A stretch of 47,019 nt of DNA, from the NCBI GenBank assembly GCA_021768625.1, contig JAETUM010000020.1:1-47019 (forward strand), read 5' to 3'. Every line of letters starts with the position of its first letter. Within the stretch, counting starts at the first letter, position 1. Shown here in pieces: positions 43,055-47,019 of this stretch. The position numbers were made by a program, and so were the translations under genes. The notes under the pieces were generated by a model. That model saw only the letters and a program-made list of their open reading frames with translations. It was not told the DNA's origin and ran no database searches. This DNA is from Candidatus Stoquefichus sp. (GTDB lineage Bacteria; Bacillota_I; Bacilli_A; Erysipelotrichales; Coprobacillaceae).

Positions 43055-43951
43055 ATGAGAAAAACAGAAAAAGCAATGAAAGCATTTCAAGATTATATTG
43101 ATAGTTTTGGAGATGAGGTAACAGAGGATAATATTAATGAATATGCTCAAGAATTTATGGAGCAGTATAATGAAAACTTAAAATTAAAAAATGAAGGAAA
43201 ACTTGATTTAAGTAATGAAGATAAAGCTTATGATTTATATGATAGAGCTATGGAAACATATAATGATTCTGAGGCAAGAAGATTATTGAAACAAGCTATT
43301 AAACTTAAACCTAATTTTACTGATGCTAAAATTGAGCTGATATGTTTTCTTGATGATGAGTTTAAGCGTATACGAGAATTAGAAAAATTGGAGAAAGAAG
43401 AAAGAGAATATTTAGAGAGTGAAGAATATTTTAAAGAAGAAAATATCTCACATTTTTATGGTATATTAGAAACAAGACCATATATAAGATTGCTTTATAT
43501 AATTGCATCTCATTATCAACAAATCGGCTCATATCGAAAAGCTATTGAATTATATGAGAATATAATATATTTAAATGATAATGATAATATGGGAGTAAGA
43601 TATTCATTGATGGGACTTTATGCGATATTGGAAGAATGTGAAAAGATGGAGGAAATTATTAACCATTATCCTGAAGATAGTATACCAACACATTTATTTC
43701 AATTTGTCTTAGCTTACAAGCAAGTGAATTATACAAAGGCAAGACGTCATTTGAAAGCTATTCAAATGAAAGTACCAGATTTTAAAAAATTAGTAAAAGG
43801 GCAACTTGATGAAGATGATGTAGAAACACATTTTATAGAAGGTTACTATAATCCATTTACATTAGAAGAGATTGTCATGTATATGACTGAATTTGAAACA
43901 ATTTTTGTTAATGAATCCCTTGTTCATTTTATACAAAAAACATTTAAATAA
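43055..43951 (+). CDS. TPR-containing protein
   Basis: 298 residues, acidic. Tetratricopeptide-like helices: SEARRLLKQAIKLKPNFTDA (about 70-90) and SYRKAIELYENIIYLNDNDN (about 165-184), with a third around YTKARRHLKAIQMKVPDF. TPRs mediate protein contacts; the partner is unknown. Cytoplasmic (no signal or membrane segment). ATG after AGAGAGG. Host-like composition; first gene of the core region, single-gene unit. Confidence 0.75.
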   Translation: MRKTEKAMKAFQDYIDSFGDEVTEDNINEYAQEFMEQYNENLKLKNEGKLDLSNEDKAYDLYDRAMETYNDSEARRLLKQAIKLKPNFTDAKIELICFLDDEFKRIRELEKLEKEEREYLESEEYFKEENISHFYGILETRPYIRLLYIIASHYQQIGSYRKAIELYENIIYLNDNDNMGVRYSLMGLYAILEECEKMEEIINHYPEDSIPTHLFQFVLAYKQVNYTKARRHLKAIQMKVPDFKKLVKGQLDEDDVETHFIEGYYNPFTLEEIVMYMTEFETIFVNESLVHFIQKTFK

Positions 43952-44234
43952 TTTTATTTTTTATGTTTGTTGAATAATATGAGAGAATTGTCAACTATAA
44001 TTAGATGGTGTGATATTTTTAGTTTTATATTGCACCATATTTGTTTGCATTGTAATATTATAAATACTGCAATGATAAATAAGATGCAATTGAATGTCAA
44101 ATCATAGATAACTATTTATCTAGTTAAAGATTGAAATTTATAGAAAATTTATTATAATAGTGTAGTATTTTAAATAACAAAACAATGACTTCAAAGTTTT
44201 GTTATAATTTATGTATTGGGGAGAGATTTGTAGT
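43952..44234 (+). promoter_or_regulatory. Intergenic region with -10 box of the transporter gene
   Basis: A hairpin ATGGTG/CACCAT near 44006-44036 may end the TPR transcript. TATAAT at 44203-44208 is a likely -10 box for the next gene; no clear -35 box. No riboswitch recognised. Confidence 0.4.
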
Positions 44235-45461
44235 ATGATTCAATTTTTTAAGTCAAATATTGAACCAAATAAAAAATTAAGATCTATAGAAATCTTGATA
44301 TTAGTTTTATTATGTGTTGGTTCAATTGTTTCTGTTTGTATTGGTTTTTCAAGTGTTCATTCTAACGTTGGAAAAATACAATACCAAGGAAGCATGAATA
44401 TGGTAAGGGATGAAGAAGAGGAGGATTATGATTCAGACAGTACTATATGCGATGTTATTTATAGAGAAGGAGATAAAAAATTAGTTGTTTCTTATACATA
44501 TGAAGAATATGAGAATTTAGATGAAAATACAATTGTTGCATATGAATATAAAACAACAAATGGAACTCGATTATATTTTGATCACAATGATGTAAGCCAA
44601 GAGGAGGCTCAATATACATATCAACAAGTTATGGCAGAAGAATTAATGCCAGTATTTAATCTTGGAACTTCAACATTTATTTTAGCATTATCATTAGCTA
44701 TTATGATGTTATTCTCTAAACAATTTACAACTTATGAAAAGTCATGGTTTATGATTATCATGGTTTTAGCAACCATTTTCTCTGTCTTATTTCCAGAAGA
44801 AAATGCAAATGGTGTTAATGGAATTATCATCATGTTACTGTATTTATTAGATACTTTCTTAAATATTCTTTGTGAATTATTAATTTCAAAACAATCTAGG
44901 TACAATTTCCTTGTTTCTGTACTTGTTGAAATTGTTGAAATCATCACATGTATTGTCTTAATGTATAGATTTGCGACAATGACAGTCACTTTATTCTTTT
45001 GGTTACCTATCGATATTATTAGTTATATCAACTGGACTAAACATAAAGATGAAGAAGAAAACGAGTTAACAATGGTTAGAAAACTAAAAGGTTATCAAGA
45101 AGTATTGGTTATTGTCGGTATTGTCATTTGGACAATTGTTGTTGGATATTTTATTAGCGGTCTTGATATTGCGACTGATTTTTATAACAACAAAACATTA
45201 GAAACAGCAATTATCTATATTGATGCTTGTGCATCAGCTGTAGGTATTGCAAATGGTTTATTTATTTTCTTTAGATTAAGAGAACAATGGCTTGCATGGT
45301 ATATTTGTGCATTCCTTGAAGCTATCATTAATATTATTTCTGGACAGTATGTATTATTGATTTTAAAAATCGGATATTTTACAAATACAACATATGGATA
45401 TATTAAATGGAGTCAATATATCAAAGAACATCAAGGAAAAGAAAAATTATCTATATTTTAA
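44235..45461 (+). CDS. PnuC-like nicotinamide mononucleotide/vitamin transporter
   Basis: About 408 residues. One N-terminal membrane span (IEILILVLLCVGSIVSVCIG), then an acidic external or loop segment (about 50-140, EEEEDYDSD), then seven or so spans. The C-terminal REQWLAWYICAFLEAIINII and GYFTNTTYGYIKW are PnuC signatures (the WLAWY and YG..KW residues line the substrate site). The extra N-terminal span and loop are not in standard PnuC (~230 residues), so substrate or regulation may differ. ATG 44235 after GGGGAGAG is preferred over ATG 44211. Confidence 0.78.
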   Translation: MIQFFKSNIEPNKKLRSIEILILVLLCVGSIVSVCIGFSSVHSNVGKIQYQGSMNMVRDEEEEDYDSDSTICDVIYREGDKKLVVSYTYEEYENLDENTIVAYEYKTTNGTRLYFDHNDVSQEEAQYTYQQVMAEELMPVFNLGTSTFILALSLAIMMLFSKQFTTYEKSWFMIIMVLATIFSVLFPEENANGVNGIIIMLLYLLDTFLNILCELLISKQSRYNFLVSVLVEIVEIITCIVLMYRFATMTVTLFFWLPIDIISYINWTKHKDEEENELTMVRKLKGYQEVLVIVGIVIWTIVVGYFISGLDIATDFYNNKTLETAIIYIDACASAVGIANGLFIFFRLREQWLAWYICAFLEAIINIISGQYVLLILKIGYFTNTTYGYIKWSQYIKEHQGKEKLSIF

Positions 45462-45541
45462 TTTTGTCTGACTTGAGAATATGTTATAAAACTGTTACAA
45501 TAAAGCATGTAATAAAAAATTAGAAAATAGGAGTGATAATT

Positions 45542-46099
45542 ATGGCAATTGCTGCAGGAGATTTTAAAACAGGATTAACTTTAATTGTTGATGGTGATCC
45601 TTGTCAAGTTTTAGATTTTCAACATGTAAAACCTGGTAAAGGAGCAGCTATTTTAAAAACAAAAATGAGAAACTTAAAAACTGGAAATATTCAAGAAAGA
45701 AACTTTAATGCGTCTACTAAATTTGACCAAGCTAATATTTCTAAAAAATTGGTTCAATATTCTTACAATGCTGATTCAACATATTATTTTATGGATTTAG
45801 AAACATATGATACTTATGAATTAACTGAAGAACAAGTAGGATTTAATAAATATTTTATTGTTGAAGGATCTAATGCTTATTTAATGTTCTTTGATGGAAT
45901 GTTATTATCAGTATCAGTTTCAGAAAAAGTTGAATTAACTGTTGTGGAAACAGATCCAGCTATTAAAGGTGCACCATCTAATCAAACAAAAGATGCTGTC
46001 ACAGATACTGGTTTAACATTAAGAGTTCCACAATTCATCGAACAAGGTGAAAAAATTGTTGTATTTACAACAGATGGGAAATATGCAGGAAGAGTTTAA
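45542..46099 (+). CDS. efp: Elongation factor P
   Basis: 185 residues, full family length, with the KOW-like N-terminal domain (GDFKTGLTLIVDGDPCQVLD) and the modification loop HVKPGKGAA, where Lys in PGKG is at the residue modified or contacting the P-site tRNA. Two OB domains follow, ending GLTLRVPQFIEQGEKIVV. It relieves ribosome stalling at proline runs. ATG 45542 with AGGAG is preferred over GTG 45533. Core chromosomal gene; ends in its own terminator, whose stem overlaps the last codons. Confidence 0.97.
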   Translation: MAIAAGDFKTGLTLIVDGDPCQVLDFQHVKPGKGAAILKTKMRNLKTGNIQERNFNASTKFDQANISKKLVQYSYNADSTYYFMDLETYDTYELTEEQVGFNKYFIVEGSNAYLMFFDGMLLSVSVSEKVELTVVETDPAIKGAPSNQTKDAVTDTGLTLRVPQFIEQGEKIVVFTTDGKYAGRV

Positions 46100-46114
46100 T
46101 CAAACTCTTTTTTT
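46091..46114 (+). terminator. efp terminator
   Basis: AGAGTTT (46091-46097) pairs with AAACTCT (46102-46108), followed by a T-run to 46114. Only 6 nt separate it from the next start codon. Confidence 0.8.
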
Positions 46115-46120
46115 AAAACT

Positions 46121-46867
46121 ATGAATAAAGTTGTATTAATAACTGGTGGAGCAAAAGGCATTGGTAAAGCTATTGCTTTAGAACTTGCTAAAAATTATTA
46201 TGATATTGTCATTAATTATCTAACAGCTGAAGAAGAGGCAATAAAATTAAAAGAAACAATCATTAAAGAGTATGGAGTTAAATGTTTAGCCATAAAGGCA
46301 GATATTTCTTTAGAAGATGAAGTTGATCAAATGATAACAAAGATTGAGAATAAATTAGGTGGTGTAGATATTTTAATCAATAATGCGGCTATTGACTTAT
46401 CCAATTTATTTCATTTAAAAAATGCTGAAGATTTTAGAAGAACATTGGATGTTAATGTTGTAGGAGCATTTAATTGTAGTAAAAGAGTTTATAAGTATAT
46501 GCTTGGAAAAGAATATGGGAGAATTATTAATATTTCTTCTACAAATGGTATCAATACATATTATCCAATGTGTATTGATTATGATGCTTCAAAGGCAGCA
46601 TTGATTTCAATGACACATAACTTAGCATTTGAATTTGCTCCATATATTCATGTGAATTGTATTGCACCTGGTTTTATTGGAACCGAAAGTGAATTAGATG
46701 GATATGATGAACAATTCTTAAAAGAAGAGCAAGAGAAAATTATGGTTAATCGATATGGCCAACCAGAAGAAGTGGCTTATCTGGTTAAGTTTTTAATTAG
46801 TGATGAAGCAAACTTTATCAATAATACAGTTATTAGAATTGATGGTGGGCAAAAGGGAAGCTGTTAA
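46121..46867 (+). CDS. SDR-family oxidoreductase (FabG-like)
   Basis: 248 residues. Rossmann nucleotide motif TGGAKGIG (8-15), NNAA (about 88-91), catalytic Ser in INISSTNG and Tyr/Lys in YDASKAAL, then APGFIGTE. Complete SDR of the 3-oxoacyl-ACP reductase type; the true substrate is not readable. Start ATG 46121 is right by alignment to the nucleotide motif, but there is no ribosome site: the base just upstream belongs to the efp terminator T-run. It may be translated from leaderless or read-through mRNA. Confidence 0.88.
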   Translation: MNKVVLITGGAKGIGKAIALELAKNYYDIVINYLTAEEEAIKLKETIIKEYGVKCLAIKADISLEDEVDQMITKIENKLGGVDILINNAAIDLSNLFHLKNAEDFRRTLDVNVVGAFNCSKRVYKYMLGKEYGRIINISSTNGINTYYPMCIDYDASKAALISMTHNLAFEFAPYIHVNCIAPGFIGTESELDGYDEQFLKEEQEKIMVNRYGQPEEVAYLVKFLISDEANFINNTVIRIDGGQKGSC

Positions 46868-46909
46868 TCTCAATAATTCTTATATAAAAGGCTGTGACTT
46901 CAAAAGAGA

Positions 46910-46997
46910 TTTTAAATAATCGAGTGGTTTAAAATGAATGCCTTTAAATATTTGTGTGGTTTTTTATAAAAAACCTTTAAATAAAAGTGTGGTTTTT
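46910..46997 (+). repeat. Three imperfect direct repeats, 32-33 nt period
   Basis: Copies at 46910-46930, 46942-46965 and 46975-46997 share YTTTAAATAnnnGWGTGGTTTT. The longer motif AATGCCTTTAAATAT at 46937-46951 also occurs at 20968-20982. It could be a regulatory array for a gene beyond the window or the end of a repeat family. Confidence 0.5.
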
Positions 46998-47019
46998 CCC
47001 TAATAAATTATACGATTAA

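Noticed and set aside
43952-44234. Riboswitch before the PnuC-like gene
   Set aside because: Only one weak hairpin and no conserved core resembling an NAD- or thiamine-type aptamer.
46910-46997. CRISPR-like spaced repeats
   Set aside because: Only three imperfect copies with 9-11 nt between them, no cas genes, and no other array in the window.

Overview
The window looks like part of the chromosome of a low-GC gut Firmicute. The right-hand 30 kb is very AT-rich, with AGGAG-type ribosome sites, and it ends in a core-gene run (TPR protein, PnuC-like transporter, elongation factor P, SDR oxidoreductase). This suits the Erysipelotrichia/Coprobacillaceae, but the taxon is inferred from composition and gene style only. 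The first ~7.8 kb is clearly richer in G+C and reads like a Lachnospiraceae-type mobilizable element, so it is foreign here.

Region 1 (1-16968) is an integrative mobilizable element whose left end lies outside the window. It carries a divergent XRE regulator, an excisionase, a tyrosine integrase, a MobC-like protein, a RepA-like ATPase followed by iteron-like repeats, a complete IS4-family element (3674-5227, 25-bp perfect terminal repeats, 10-bp target duplication), a DUF5348 protein, a candidate oriT, a MobA/MobL relaxase and TnpV. Its cargo (7923-16776) is a five-gene defence operon: small HTH protein, bifunctional Eco57I-like nuclease-methylase, second N6-adenine methylase, PLD-family nuclease and a PHP-SMC-like ATPase of TrlF type. 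The probable right attachment site is the 3' tail of an unidentified host gene (16930-16968) followed by that gene's terminator.

Region 2 (17011-20861) is debris and small RNAs: a type III toxin-antitoxin locus whose RNA repeats persist but whose toxin is broken, two further promoter-RNA-terminator units, and decayed IS30 and IS1595 transposases.

Region 3 (21071-42525) is a dense defence island. It holds (a) an XRE-controlled locus with EcoRI-type adenine methylase, cytosine methylase, a LAGLIDADG-like protein and a PD-(D/E)XK nuclease, followed by the wreck of a second PHP-domain gene; (b) a Fic protein with a candidate autoregulatory operator; (c) an HTH / cytosine methylase / small protein / MORC-MutL-like GHKL ATPase / helical protein locus with a perfect AT-rich palindrome beside its second promoter; (d) an unrecognised membrane protein; (e) a GmrSD-like DUF262-HNH protein; and (f) a DpnII-type methylase plus restriction enzyme placed next to a tyrosine recombinase gene that is itself bounded by 23-bp perfect inverted repeats. 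The last arrangement looks like an on/off promoter-inversion switch for a whole restriction-modification system.

Region 4 (42526-47019) has a possible AbiEi-type antitoxin remnant and then core genes. The strongest candidates for something new are the recombinase switch, the two methylase-nuclease-PHP assemblies, and the methylase-GHKL locus.
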